Shown: piece by piece, positions 9,581 to 17,932 of the stretch
How the letters are laid out: every line of letters begins with the position of its first letter
Numbering within the stretch: the first letter of the stretch is position 1
Assembly (NCBI RefSeq): GCF_017813355.1
Contig: NZ_JAGIYZ010000008.1
Coordinates: forward strand, 62,001 to 126,000
Direction of reading: 5' to 3'
Length of the DNA: 64,000 nt
Source of the DNA: Roseomonas nitratireducens
Lineage (GTDB): Bacteria > Pseudomonadota > Alphaproteobacteria > Acetobacterales > Acetobacteraceae
The notes under the pieces: generated by a model
What the model was told of the DNA's origin: nothing
Databases searched by the model: none
Seen by the model: the letters and a program-made list of their open reading frames with translations, nothing else
Position numbers and translations under genes: made by a program

Positions 9581-9616
9581 GTCGGATGCGCGGACCCGGA
9601 ACGGTCCGCATCCGAC
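9581..9616 (+). terminator. strong hairpin between the adhesin gene and its exporter genes
   Basis: Arms 9581-9588 plus 9591-9596 pair with 9603-9616, giving a 14-bp stem with a two-base bulge (9589-9590) and the loop CGGAAC. It lies about 55 bases after the adhesin stop codon and ends just before the ribosome binding site of the exporter gene. There is no T-run, so it may be a partial terminator, an RNA-stabilising end or an element controlling translation. Confidence 0.6.
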
Positions 9617-9624
9617 AGGATGTC

Positions 9625-11262
9625 ATGATGGAACGGGCTGCGACATATCGCCTGCCGGGCCTGGTCTCGGCACGCATCGACACGCTGGCCGCGTCGGCGC
9701 TGCTGAACATCGTCGCGCTGGCGGTGCCCGTGCTGTTGCTGCAGGTATACGATCGCATCATCCCCAACGCAGCCTATGGCACGCTGGCCGCGCTTCTGAT
9801 GGGCGTGGCCGTCGCCGTTGCGATCGAGGCTGCGCTCCGGCACGCCCGGGCGAGCATCACCGCTTGGTCCGCGGCGCAGGAGGAACATGCCCTCACGCGC
9901 CTCGCCCTGTCGCGAATCCTCCACGCCCATCCGCGCGCCGCGGCGACGTCCGGCGCGCAGGCCGACGGGCTGGCGGCGATCGCGGAATGGCGTGCCCACC
10001 GCACGGGCCAACTCGCCTTCGCGCTGGCCGACCTTCCCTTCGCGCTGGTCTATCTCGGCTTCCTCGCCTGGCTGTCGCCGCTGCTCGCGGGCATTGCCAT
10101 GCTGGCGGGCCTGCCCGGCCTGCTCGCCGCCGCGGCGGTCGCGCCGCTCGCCGCGCGCGCCATCGCCGATCGCACGACGGCGGAAGCCGCCCGCCACGAC
10201 CTGACCTTCGAGGCCGTCGCCGCCATCGAGCCGCTCAAGGCCATGGGCGCCGAAGCCGCCATGCTGCGCCGGCACGAACGCCTCGTCGCGACGAGCGCCG
10301 CGGCGGGCCGGCGTACCGCCTTCGCCGTCCAGCTCTGCCAGTCGCTGTCCATGGCCGGCAGCCAGTGCGTCACCGCGGCCGTCGCGCTCGCCGGCGCCTG
10401 GCTCGTCATGCAGGACCAGCTGGCCGGCGGCGCGCTCGCCGCCGCCATCCTGCTCGCCAGCCGCGGGCTGGAGCCCGTCGCGCGCCTCGCCGCATCGACG
10501 CCCACCCTCGCTCGCGCCAGCGCCGCCCGCGCGCGGATCGGCGCCATCCTCGCCACGCCGCAGCAGCCCCGGGGCGGCGCCACCGTCGAGGACATCGGGG
10601 AACTTTCCATCGAAGGCCTCCGCCTCGCCGCGCCGCATCGCGGCCTGCTGCTGCGCGACGCCGACCTCACGCTGCGCCGCGGCGAATGCGTCGCGCTGCG
10701 GGGGCCGGGCGGGTCGGGCAAGACCCGCCTGCTGCTGGCCATCGCCGGGCTGATTCCGGCCGATGGCGGCACGATGCGCGTCGACGGGCGGGACCGCGCC
10801 ACGCTGGACGAGGCGTCGCTCCGCCGCCATGTCGCGCTGCTGCCGCAGCGGCCCACGCTTCTCCCGGGCCGGGTCATCGACAATCTCTGCCGCTTCGACC
10901 CGGCGCTGGAGGAGGATGCGCTCGCCCTGGCCGCGGAGCTCGGCCTCGACGAGCATTTCCACCGCCTGCCCGCGGGCTACGCCACGCAGGTCGGCCGCGG
11001 GGACGCGCAGGAACTGCCGCCCTCCGTCGCCGAGCGCGTCGCCGCCGTCCGCGCCCTGGTCGCGCGGCCGCGGATCATCCTCTTCGACGATGCCGCCGCG
11101 TCCCAGGACCGCGACGGCGAGCGCCGGATGCGCGAGCTGCTGCGGCGCCTGAAGCCGGGCGCCGCGATCCTGATGGTCACCGACCGGCGCGACTGGCTCG
11201 CCATCGCCGATCGCCGCCTGCGCATCGAGGAATGCGCGCTGGTCGAGGACGCGCCATCGTGA
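9625..11262 (+). CDS. type I secretion ABC permease/ATPase, subunit 1 (degenerate ATPase motifs)
   Basis: A 545-residue fused membrane and nucleotide-binding protein of the PrtD/HlyB class, presumably half of the exporter for the adhesin just upstream. Hydrophobic helices cover about residues 15-330. The ATPase domain keeps a Walker A (GPGGSGKT, 360-367), but the LSGGQ signature is replaced by ELPPS (463-467). Walker B reads LFDD, with Asp489 where the catalytic Glu is expected, and the switch histidine is Asp520 (VTD). The ATG at 9625 is preceded by AGGA at a good distance; a second ATG follows at 9628, and an upstream one (9559) would run through the hairpin. The stop overlaps the start of the next gene. 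The motif losses suggest the site made here is catalytically weak, so the protein probably works as a heterodimer with the next product. Confidence 0.88.
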   Translation: MMERAATYRLPGLVSARIDTLAASALLNIVALAVPVLLLQVYDRIIPNAAYGTLAALLMGVAVAVAIEAALRHARASITAWSAAQEEHALTRLALSRILHAHPRAAATSGAQADGLAAIAEWRAHRTGQLAFALADLPFALVYLGFLAWLSPLLAGIAMLAGLPGLLAAAAVAPLAARAIADRTTAEAARHDLTFEAVAAIEPLKAMGAEAAMLRRHERLVATSAAAGRRTAFAVQLCQSLSMAGSQCVTAAVALAGAWLVMQDQLAGGALAAAILLASRGLEPVARLAASTPTLARASAARARIGAILATPQQPRGGATVEDIGELSIEGLRLAAPHRGLLLRDADLTLRRGECVALRGPGGSGKTRLLLAIAGLIPADGGTMRVDGRDRATLDEASLRRHVALLPQRPTLLPGRVIDNLCRFDPALEEDALALAAELGLDEHFHRLPAGYATQVGRGDAQELPPSVAERVAAVRALVARPRIILFDDAAASQDRDGERRMRELLRRLKPGAAILMVTDRRDWLAIADRRLRIEECALVEDAPS

Positions 11263-13379
11263 ACGCGCCGCTCGCCGCGCTCGCCCGGCCGGCCGGCCCG
11301 GTCGGCTTCTCCGACGGGCCGGCGCGGGAGGGCGCGCCCTGGGTGCTGCGCGAGCTCGCGGCCCGGCTCGGCCACCGCCTCGGTGACCGCGCGCTGCTCG
11401 AGGCGCTGCCCCACGCCATGGCCAACGACACCGGCCCGGCGGTCCTTGCCGCCGCGACGCGCCTTGGCCTCGCCCCCCGCCGCTGGGAAGGCGCGAGCGG
11501 CCGCCTGCCCGCGACGCTGCTGCCCGCGCTGTGGATCGCGCCCGGCGGGCGGCTGTCGATCGTCGTCGGGCGCACGGACCGCTTCCTCCTCGTCGCGCGG
11601 GAGGATCGCGCCGAGCCCGAGCGCGTCCACGCCGTCGCCCTACCCGGGGAACTGCACGTCTTCGCCGGCCGGGACGAGGCGCTGGAAGGTGCCGACCGCC
11701 CGCTGCTGCCGCGCCTGCTGTCGGAGCATGCCGGGCCGATCGCCGGGCTCGCCGCGCTCTCGGTGCTTTCCTCCCTCGCCTCCATCGCGCTCGGCCTCGT
11801 CGTGATGATCGCCTTCGACATGGTGATCCCCGGCGGCCAGGCGGCGCCGCTGCTGGCGCTCGGCGCCGGCTTCCTCGGCGCGCTCGCCTGCGACGTCGCG
11901 CTGCGCACCATGCTCGCCCGCGGCATCGGGCGCATCGGCGAACGCGCGGAACGCCAAGTGCTCGGGCTGGTCTTCGGGAAGGTGCTGCGCCTGCCGCTCT
12001 CGGCCGTCACCTCGCAGGATCCCGCGGCGCAGGTGATGCGCATGCGCGACCTGGAGGCGAGCCGGGAGGTCTTCACCGGCCCGCTGCCGCAGCTCATCCT
12101 GCAGGTGCCGCTCGTCATCGTCTTCCTCGGCGTGATCTGGGCGCTGGCCGGGCTCGTCGTCGTCGTGCCGCTGCTGATCCTGCCGGTGCAGGTCGTCTTC
12201 GCGCTCTTCCTCGTCCCCCGCGCGCGGGAGAAGGAGCGCCGCGCCGGGCTGCTCGCGGCCGAGCGCCGCCGCCTGATCCTCGAGACCCTGTCCCATGCCG
12301 GCACGCTGCGCGCGACCGGCGCGGAAGCCGCCTGGCTCGCGCGGTTCCGCGACATCTCGGCCGCCGCCGCCGCCGCCCATGCCCGCGCGGCGCGCGCCAG
12401 CCACGCGGTCGAACTCGTCGCGCAGCTCGGCCTGCCGGCCGCGGCCTGCGGCGTCGCGGCGCTGGGCGCGAGCCTGGTGATCGAAGGGCGCATCACCGCG
12501 GGCGCGCTGGTGGCGGCCATCATGCTGTCCTGGCGCGTCATCGTGCCGCTGCAATCCTTCTTCCTCGCGGTCAGCCGCGCCCGCCAGGTGGCCGATTCCG
12601 TCGCGCAGCTGCACCGGCTCCAGGCGCTGGCCGAGGAACCGCGCCCCGCGCCGGACGCGCCGCGCGCCAAGGGCCAGGGCCGCACGCTGCGCCTGGATGG
12701 CGTGGTGCTGCGCGCGCCGGGCGGCGCGCCGCTGCTCGCCGGCGCCTCGCTCGCCCTGCCGCAGGGCGCGCGCGTGGCGCTGACCGGGCCGTCTGGGGCG
12801 GGCAAGTCCACGCTGCTGCGCTGCGCGCTCGGCCTCGTGCCGCCGCAGGGCGGCATCGTCACGCTGGGCGGCGTGAACATCGCGCAGCTGGATCCCTCCG
12901 CGCTGCGCGCGCGCATCGGCTACCTGCCGCAGCGCCCCGCGCTGATCTACGGCACGGTCGCGCAGAACCTGCGGCTGGCCGCGCCGGGGGCCGAGGATGC
13001 CGAGCTCGCCGATGCCTGCGAGGAGGTCGGCATCCTCGAGGACATCCTCGCCCTGCCGGAAGGCTTCGGCACGCGACTCAACGACCTCGACAAGGCGCGG
13101 CTGCCGCAGAGCCTGCTCCAGGGCCTCGCGCTCGCCCAGGCGCTGCTGCGCCGGCCGGAGATCCTGCTGCTCGACGATCCGACCCGCGCCCTCGACCGCG
13201 CGCGGGAGGAACGGCTCGCCGCCCTGCTGCGGCGGCTGCACGGGCAGGTCGGCGTGCTGATCGTGACGCATCGCCCGGACCTGATCCGCAGCTGCGACCG
13301 CGCCTTCACCCTTGGCCAGGGCGTGCTTCGCCCGCTCGCCCCGCCCGCCGCCGCGCCCCGGCCGGAGACCACGCCATGA
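11259..13379 (+). CDS. type I secretion ABC permease/ATPase, subunit 2 (HlyB/LapB-like)
   Basis: A 706-residue exporter subunit. Residues 1-140 look like the C39-peptidase-like domain of HlyB/LapB transporters, without an evident catalytic cysteine, and would bind substrate rather than cut it. Membrane helices follow (about 155-440), then an ATPase domain with Walker A GPSGAGKST (510-518), Walker B LLLDDP (Asp640 in place of Glu) and a retained switch histidine (His671). The signature motif is again not LSGGQ but RLPQSLLQG (614-622). The GTG start at 11259 overlaps the previous stop (GTGA), giving translational coupling, and the first residues MNAPLAAL read naturally. Its stop overlaps the adaptor start. 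It is the likely partner of the preceding subunit. Confidence 0.9.
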   Translation: MNAPLAALARPAGPVGFSDGPAREGAPWVLRELAARLGHRLGDRALLEALPHAMANDTGPAVLAAATRLGLAPRRWEGASGRLPATLLPALWIAPGGRLSIVVGRTDRFLLVAREDRAEPERVHAVALPGELHVFAGRDEALEGADRPLLPRLLSEHAGPIAGLAALSVLSSLASIALGLVVMIAFDMVIPGGQAAPLLALGAGFLGALACDVALRTMLARGIGRIGERAERQVLGLVFGKVLRLPLSAVTSQDPAAQVMRMRDLEASREVFTGPLPQLILQVPLVIVFLGVIWALAGLVVVVPLLILPVQVVFALFLVPRAREKERRAGLLAAERRRLILETLSHAGTLRATGAEAAWLARFRDISAAAAAAHARAARASHAVELVAQLGLPAAACGVAALGASLVIEGRITAGALVAAIMLSWRVIVPLQSFFLAVSRARQVADSVAQLHRLQALAEEPRPAPDAPRAKGQGRTLRLDGVVLRAPGGAPLLAGASLALPQGARVALTGPSGAGKSTLLRCALGLVPPQGGIVTLGGVNIAQLDPSALRARIGYLPQRPALIYGTVAQNLRLAAPGAEDAELADACEEVGILEDILALPEGFGTRLNDLDKARLPQSLLQGLALAQALLRRPEILLLDDPTRALDRAREERLAALLRRLHGQVGVLIVTHRPDLIRSCDRAFTLGQGVLRPLAPPAAAPRPETTP

Positions 13380-14731
13380 CGCCGAACGAAAGCCCGTCGC
13401 CGCCCGCGATCCGTCCGCCGGCGCCCGCCGCGCGCCGCTACACGCTGACGGTGCAGGAGCTGGAGGAATGCCCGCCGCCCGCCTCCGCGCGCGCGGCGAT
13501 CCTGCTCGGGCTCGTCATGCTCGGCGGCTTTCTCGGCTGGGCGGCGCATTTCCCGGTGACGCAGCGCGCCGCCGGGCAGGGGGAAATCATGCCGCAGGGC
13601 TTCGTGCAGCCCGTGCAGCATCCCGATGGCGGCCGCGTCACCGCCATCCTCGTCGCCCCGGGCGACCGCGTGGCGGAAGGCCAGGCGCTGCTGTACATCG
13701 ACACCGCCGAGGCACGGGCCGAGGCCGAGGCCGCGCGCGCGCGCCATGCCGCGCTCAGCCTCGCCGCCGAACGCCTCACCGCCGCGGCGGAGGGACGGCT
13801 CGCCGCGCTCGGTCCCGCGGCCTCCGACGCGCTGGCGCCGATCCGCGACAGCCAGGCGGCGATGGCCGAGGCCGCGGCCCGTCTGCGCGCCGCCCAGCTC
13901 GCCGTGCTGGATGCCGAGATCGCCTCCCGCGAATCCGCCGTGGCGCGGGAGACGGCGCTGCTCGCCTCGACCGCCGAGGCGCGCGACCTCGCGCGGCAGG
14001 AGGTCACGGTCATGTCGGCGATGCTCGAGCGCGGCCTCGCGCGCCGCAACGAGGTCTTCTCCCTCCGGCAGACGCATCTGCGCGCGGAGGGCGAGGTGGA
14101 GCGCAGCGTCTCCGACATCGCCGCCGCGCGGCTGGCGGTCGAGGAAGCGCGCGCGCGGCGGGACGAGCTCGCCGCGCGCGCGCGCAACGAGGCGTTGGCC
14201 GAACTCGTCCGCGTCGAGTCCGACCGCGCGGAGGCGCATCAGGCGCTGCTGCGCGCCGAGGCGCGGCTCGCCCGCAGCGTGCTGCGCGCACCCGCCGCGG
14301 GCGTGGTGAAGGAGATGGCGCCGCGCGGTGTCGGCAACGTGCTGGAACCCGGCGCGATGGTGGCCGAGATCGTGCCCGAGGATGCCGGCGTGCTCGCCAC
14401 CGTCGAACTTCCCGCCGACCAGGTCGGCGGCGTCCGCCCCGGCAGCCGCGCGCGGGTGAAGGTGCTGGCCTACGATCCGGCGCGCTTCGGCAGCATTCCG
14501 GGGACGGTGCGGCACGTCTCCGCATCCTCCTTCCGCCGGCAGGACGGCAGCATGTTCTTCCGCGCGGAGGTCGCGCTCGATTCCGAGCATGTCGGCGACC
14601 CGCGCCGCGGCATGCGCGTCTCCCCCGGCATGAGCGTCTCGGCCGAGATCGCGACGGGGGAGGTCACGCTGCTGCAGTGGCTCGCGCGGCCGGTGCGCAA
14701 CATCCTCGACGGCGCCTTCGCCGAGCGCTGA
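13376..14731 (+). CDS. HlyD-family type I secretion periplasmic adaptor
   Basis: A 451-residue membrane fusion protein that should link the ABC exporter to a TolC-type outer-membrane channel. It has one transmembrane helix at about 40-60 (AILLGLVMLGGFLGWAA), a lipoyl-like half motif (VQHPDGGRVTAILVAPGDRV), a long Ala/Glu/Arg-rich coiled coil (about 110-285), the second lipoyl half (VLRAPAAGVVKEM) and a C-terminal beta-barrel region. Length and order match PrtE/HlyD proteins. The ATG overlaps the stop of the ABC gene (ATGA), so the three transport genes are one translational unit. No outer-membrane channel gene lies in the cluster, so a TolC encoded elsewhere must be used. Confidence 0.93.
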   Translation: MTPNESPSPPAIRPPAPAARRYTLTVQELEECPPPASARAAILLGLVMLGGFLGWAAHFPVTQRAAGQGEIMPQGFVQPVQHPDGGRVTAILVAPGDRVAEGQALLYIDTAEARAEAEAARARHAALSLAAERLTAAAEGRLAALGPAASDALAPIRDSQAAMAEAAARLRAAQLAVLDAEIASRESAVARETALLASTAEARDLARQEVTVMSAMLERGLARRNEVFSLRQTHLRAEGEVERSVSDIAAARLAVEEARARRDELAARARNEALAELVRVESDRAEAHQALLRAEARLARSVLRAPAAGVVKEMAPRGVGNVLEPGAMVAEIVPEDAGVLATVELPADQVGGVRPGSRARVKVLAYDPARFGSIPGTVRHVSASSFRRQDGSMFFRAEVALDSEHVGDPRRGMRVSPGMSVSAEIATGEVTLLQWLARPVRNILDGAFAER

Positions 14732-14756
14732 GCGCGCGCGGCGGTGCCATCCGGCC

Positions 14757-14784
14757 GGCCGTTCCCGGCTGACCGGAACCGGCC
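14757..14784. terminator. imperfect inverted repeat between convergent genes
   Basis: GGCCGTTCC (14757-14765) faces GGAACCGGCC (14775-14784) with one unpaired base. It lies in the 53-base gap between the HlyD stop and the stop of the ureidoglycolate lyase gene, so it could end both transcripts. There is no clear T-run, hence the modest confidence. Confidence 0.4.
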
Positions 14785-15282
14785 CTAGCCGGCGGCGTCC
14801 GGCAGCACGACCTCGAAGGGCGGCACGTCGACGAACTCGTCATCCTCCGGCCCGCCATCCTTCCACATGAAGATGGCGAAGCGCGCCGGGCGGTCGATCA
14901 CGGTGAAGGGGTGGTGCCAGACATCGGCGCCATAGGTCACGCCCTGGTCGGGGCGCGCGAGGAACGCCCTGGCGCGCGCCATGTCGGGCCTGCCATCCGC
15001 GCCATGCGGCGCGACGATGGCGAGCCACCGCCCGGCATCCATCGGCACGAAGGATTGCGAGGAATGCAGGTGCCGCTCCATCACCGTGGAGGCGAGCGGC
15101 AGGCTGGCCGGCGCCTTGAAGGTGAAGGACAGGCTCGGCTTCGCATGCGCGCGGCGGTTCGCCAGCGCGGCGTCGATGTAGCCGCGGCCCGGGGCGTCGG
15201 GGGCGGACAGCACCTCCCCAAAGGGCGCGAAGGCTTCCGCGGTCAGCGGTTCGACGGTCAGGCGCATCGCGGTCTCCGGCAT
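14785..15282 (-). CDS. allA: ureidoglycolate lyase
   Basis: A 165-residue (160 if the second ATG is used) cupin-fold enzyme of the AllA family. It splits ureidoglycolate into glyoxylate and urea, the last step of one route of allantoin breakdown. Family landmarks are LTAEAFAPFGEVL near the N-terminus, ERHLHSSQSFVPMD, the YGADVWHHPF metal/active-site segment and the C-terminal acidic DDEFVDV. Starts at MPETAM (15282) or MRLTVEPLT (15267) are both possible; the second matches the usual family start. With the PuuE-like gene at 0.6-1.5 kb it points to a purine/ureide route interrupted by the secretion cassette. The gene converges on the HlyD gene. Confidence 0.9.
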   Translation of the reverse strand: MPETAMRLTVEPLTAEAFAPFGEVLSAPDAPGRGYIDAALANRRAHAKPSLSFTFKAPASLPLASTVMERHLHSSQSFVPMDAGRWLAIVAPHGADGRPDMARARAFLARPDQGVTYGADVWHHPFTVIDRPARFAIFMWKDGGPEDDEFVDVPPFEVVLPDAAG

Positions 15283-15443
15283 GGTGGGCGGGGATGATCG
15301 GGCCGCGCGCCGCGTCGCGTCCAGGGCGGGTCGATCGGGCGCCGACTGTCGGTGCGTCAGGCCGGCGCGGCAGCCATCCTGTCGGGCGCGTGTCGTGCCC
15401 CCGGCGCCATCGATCCCGCGCGACGCAGTCCGACAGGAGCGGA

Positions 15444-16610
15444 TCAGGACGGTCGGATGTGGCCGTCGGCGGTGCCCCCTTCGCCGGCCAGGCAGGCCTC
15501 GTAGGCCGGGCCGAGCCGGTCGAGCCCGAAGGCCGCGGCGCGGGCGCGGCAGGCCGCTTCCGTGCCGGGGCGCGCGGCGAGGTCGGCGGCGGCGAGGATC
15601 GCCTCGGCCAGCGCGGCGTCGTCGGTCGCGGCGTGGTCGCGGATCGGGCCCGGGGCGAACAGCCGTCCGATCGCCGGGTCGTCCACGATGTCGCCAACGC
15701 CGCCATGGTCGCAGGCCACCACCGGCGTGCCGGCGGCCAGCGCCTCGACCAGCACCATCCCCTGCGCTTCCCAGATCGCCGGCAGCACGAAGACCGAGGC
15801 GCTGGCATACAGCGCCGGCAGGTCGCCGACCGCGCCGACGCCGTGGAAGGCGATGGCGGGGATCAGGTGCGGCGGCACCGCGGCGCGGATCGCCGCCTGC
15901 ACCGTCGCATCCGCATGGCCGGAATAGTCGAGCCGCGTCCCGGGCCGCGCGGCTGCGACGCGGGCGAAGGCGCGGGCGAGCAGCAGCGCGCCCTTGCGCG
16001 GCTCGTTCAGGTCGGCGGCGAACAACAGGCGCGGCGCGCCGCCGGGCGGCGGCTTCGGCGCGGCGAGCAGCGGCGCGAGATCCGTCGGCGCGTGCAGCAG
16101 CCGGCTGTCCCGGCCGAACTCCGCCGCGAGCAGGCCGCGCGCGAAGCGGGAGATGGTCAGCACATCCTCCGCGCCGCGCAGCACCCGGCGGAACATCCAG
16201 CCATCGAGCGGGATGCGCCGGAAGTAGCGGCGCATGGGGATGCCGACCGCCTGGTAGACGAGCCGCGTGCGGGCACCGCGGCGGCGGGCGCGCAGCACGC
16301 CCCAGGCGTCGTGGTAGTTCAGCGAGAGCACCGCGTCGGGCGGGTCGGCCGCGATCTCGGCTTCGACCTGGAAGGCGAAGCGGTGGAAGAAGTTCAGCGC
16401 GCGCAGTTCGAGCCCGAGCGGGCCGCGCTGCGGCAGCAGGATGCGTCGGACCGCGCCGTCCGCCTCGACGCGTCGCTCGCCCGGCGCCGTCGCGATGACC
16501 GTGACGTCATGGCCGCGCCCGGCGAGCCAGTGCGACAGGTCGTGCAGCAGCCGTTCCGACCCGCGCCGGCGCTGCGGCCAGCAGAATGGGCTGGTCAGCG
16601 CGATCCGCAT
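15444..16610 (-). CDS. glycosyltransferase, GT4/GT1 (GT-B) family
   Basis: A 388-residue retaining glycosyltransferase that would move a sugar from a nucleotide-sugar donor to a glycan or lipid. The N-terminal Rossmann half begins with TSPFCWPQRRRGSERLLHDL, a glycine-poor version of the usual acceptor loop. The C-terminal half has LLFAADLNEPRKGALLLARA and the donor-binding stretch VFVLPAIWEAQGMVLVEALA followed by GTPVVACDHGG, including the E-x7-E-type motif of the family. There is no signal peptide or membrane helix. It stands alone: the next genes are unrelated, so substrate and product are unknown. A role in surface glycans or in modifying the nearby adhesin is speculation. Confidence 0.88.
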   Translation of the reverse strand: MRIALTSPFCWPQRRRGSERLLHDLSHWLAGRGHDVTVIATAPGERRVEADGAVRRILLPQRGPLGLELRALNFFHRFAFQVEAEIAADPPDAVLSLNYHDAWGVLRARRRGARTRLVYQAVGIPMRRYFRRIPLDGWMFRRVLRGAEDVLTISRFARGLLAAEFGRDSRLLHAPTDLAPLLAAPKPPPGGAPRLLFAADLNEPRKGALLLARAFARVAAARPGTRLDYSGHADATVQAAIRAAVPPHLIPAIAFHGVGAVGDLPALYASASVFVLPAIWEAQGMVLVEALAAGTPVVACDHGGVGDIVDDPAIGRLFAPGPIRDHAATDDAALAEAILAAADLAARPGTEAACRARAAAFGLDRLGPAYEACLAGEGGTADGHIRPS

Positions 16611-16765
16611 GGCGGCGCGGCTGTGCTGTGGCGGAGGCGCGGCGGCGGGTATCGCATCGATGACGAAACGATACCCGAACGGCAGCGCGATGCCATGGCG
16701 CCGCGCGCTTCATCTTCGGCGCCTGCGCCCGGCGCGAACCGGGGCTGTGGCCCCGGCCCCCGGCG

Positions 16766-16963
16766 TCAGTGCGGCCGGCGGCCGCCCGGGATCAAGTCGG
16801 CCAGCGCGGCGACGGCCTGGGCCGAGGCATAGAAGCCCGCGCGCGCGAGGTCGCCGGCGACCATCCCGAGGATGTACTGCGCGGCGGCGAGGGCGGCTTC
16901 GGGCGGGACGTCGATCGTCCCCGCGTCCTGGGTGTCCTCGTGGCTCTGCTGGATGGCACGCAT
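16766..16963 (-). CDS. small hypothetical protein
   Basis: A 65-residue, alanine-rich, acidic to neutral protein that I do not recognise. It begins MRAIQQSHEDTQDAG, continues into a helical stretch PPEAALAAAQYILGMVAGDLARAGF and ends with IPGGRRPH. An AAGGA-like ribosome binding site lies about 10 bases before the ATG. It has no clear transmembrane helix or metal motif. It sits alone between the glycosyltransferase and the FixJ-like regulator, all on the minus strand. The codon pattern looks gene-like (third positions rich in G/C), but overlapping open frames are common at this GC content, so it could be spurious. Confidence 0.45.
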   Translation of the reverse strand: MRAIQQSHEDTQDAGTIDVPPEAALAAAQYILGMVAGDLARAGFYASAQAVAALADLIPGGRRPH

Positions 16964-17061
16964 GTGACCGGATCCTTCGCGGCGGCGCCATTGCCGCCGG
17001 ATGGTGACAGTTTCGCGACCGTGCCACGCCGCGTCTGCCCCGGCATTGCGCTGTGGTGGAA

Positions 17062-17673
17062 CTACGGGCTGCCGGCGGCCAGCGCGAGGCGGACCAGCTC
17101 GGCGAAGGAGCGCAGGCCGAGCTTCGACATGACGGTCGCGCGATACGCCTCGACCGTTCGGACGCTGATGCCGAGCTCGGCGGCGACGATCTTGTTCTGC
17201 TTGCCGGCGACCAGCCCGTCGACCACCTCGCGCTCGCGCACCGTCAGCCGCGCCATGCGCGCGGCGGCGTCGGCGGCGGGCGCCGCGGCGTCCAGCGCCT
17301 CGGTGACCACGTCGAGCAGGGTTTCGGCGGTGAAGGGCTTCTCGATGAAGTGAAAGGCGCCGAGGCGCATCGCGCGCACCGCGAGCGGCACGTCGCCATG
17401 CCCGGTGATGACCACGATGGGCGTGGCGAGCCCGTTGCGCTTCAGGTCCGCCATCAGGTCGAGCCCGTCATCGCCTTCGCCCAGCCTGACGTCGAGCAGC
17501 AGGCAGGCGGTGCCGGGCGGGATGCCGCGGGCGCGCAGGTCGGCGGAGGAGATGCGCGTCTCGGCCTGGTGGCCGCCGGCTTCGAGCAGCGCGACGAGGG
17601 AGTCGCGCACGGCCTCGTCGTCGTCGACGACCAGGAGCCGCGCGGGTCGCGCCGTGGCGTCGGCGCGCCTCAT
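17062..17673 (-). CDS. FixJ/LuxR-type response regulator
   Basis: A 203-residue two-component regulator. The receiver (about 12-125) has the acidic pocket (VVDDDEAVRD), the phosphorylatable Asp in CLLLDVRLGEG, the switch Thr in VVITGHGD and the Lys in FIEKPF. A short linker leads to a LuxR/GerE helix-turn-helix (about 140-200) with LTVREREVVDGL and NKIVAAELGISVRTVEAYRA. This is the FixJ/TtrR architecture. The partner kinase is not adjacent, but the six-PAS kinase 1.5 kb downstream has the FixL-type histidine box and is a reasonable partner. The gene is divergent from the receiver-like gene at 17.9 kb, with a 259-base gap carrying a hairpin. Confidence 0.93.
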   Translation of the reverse strand: MRRADATARPARLLVVDDDEAVRDSLVALLEAGGHQAETRISSADLRARGIPPGTACLLLDVRLGEGDDGLDLMADLKRNGLATPIVVITGHGDVPLAVRAMRLGAFHFIEKPFTAETLLDVVTEALDAAAPAADAAARMARLTVREREVVDGLVAGKQNKIVAAELGISVRTVEAYRATVMSKLGLRSFAELVRLALAAGSP

Positions 17674-17796
17674 GGAGATGGGTCCGGCCCGGCCTGCCGC
17701 GCCTGCCTGCCGGGGAGATCTTTCGTCAGTGGCACGTCCGGACTCCGTAGTTTTCCTAGTCGAAAAATAGCGAGCGAGCGCGCATTTTTGGATTGT

Positions 17797-17823
17797 GCGA
17801 GGCTGCTCAATGTACAGCCTCGC
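17797..17823 (+). promoter_or_regulatory. perfect hairpin in the divergent control region
   Basis: GCGAGGCTG (17797-17805) and CAGCCTCGC (17815-17823) are perfect 9-base arms around the loop CTCAATGTA. The element lies in the unusually AT-rich gap between the FixJ-like gene and the receiver-like gene. It could be an operator, an RNA hairpin in the leader of the latter gene, or a terminator. No function is assigned. Confidence 0.4.
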
Positions 17824-17932
17824 GCGTCACGGGCGCGATCCCGGGCTGCGATCAGGAAGTAACATAAATGCGAGGTCTTCCCAACAACCCCCCCGCCGGC
17901 CAGGGCCGGCCCGCCGCCTGGCGACGGGGGCC

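Noticed and set aside
11177-12916. Open frame of 579 codons opposite the ABC exporter genes
   Set aside because: It is a Ser/Arg/Pro-rich shadow frame across two overlapping real genes on the other strand.
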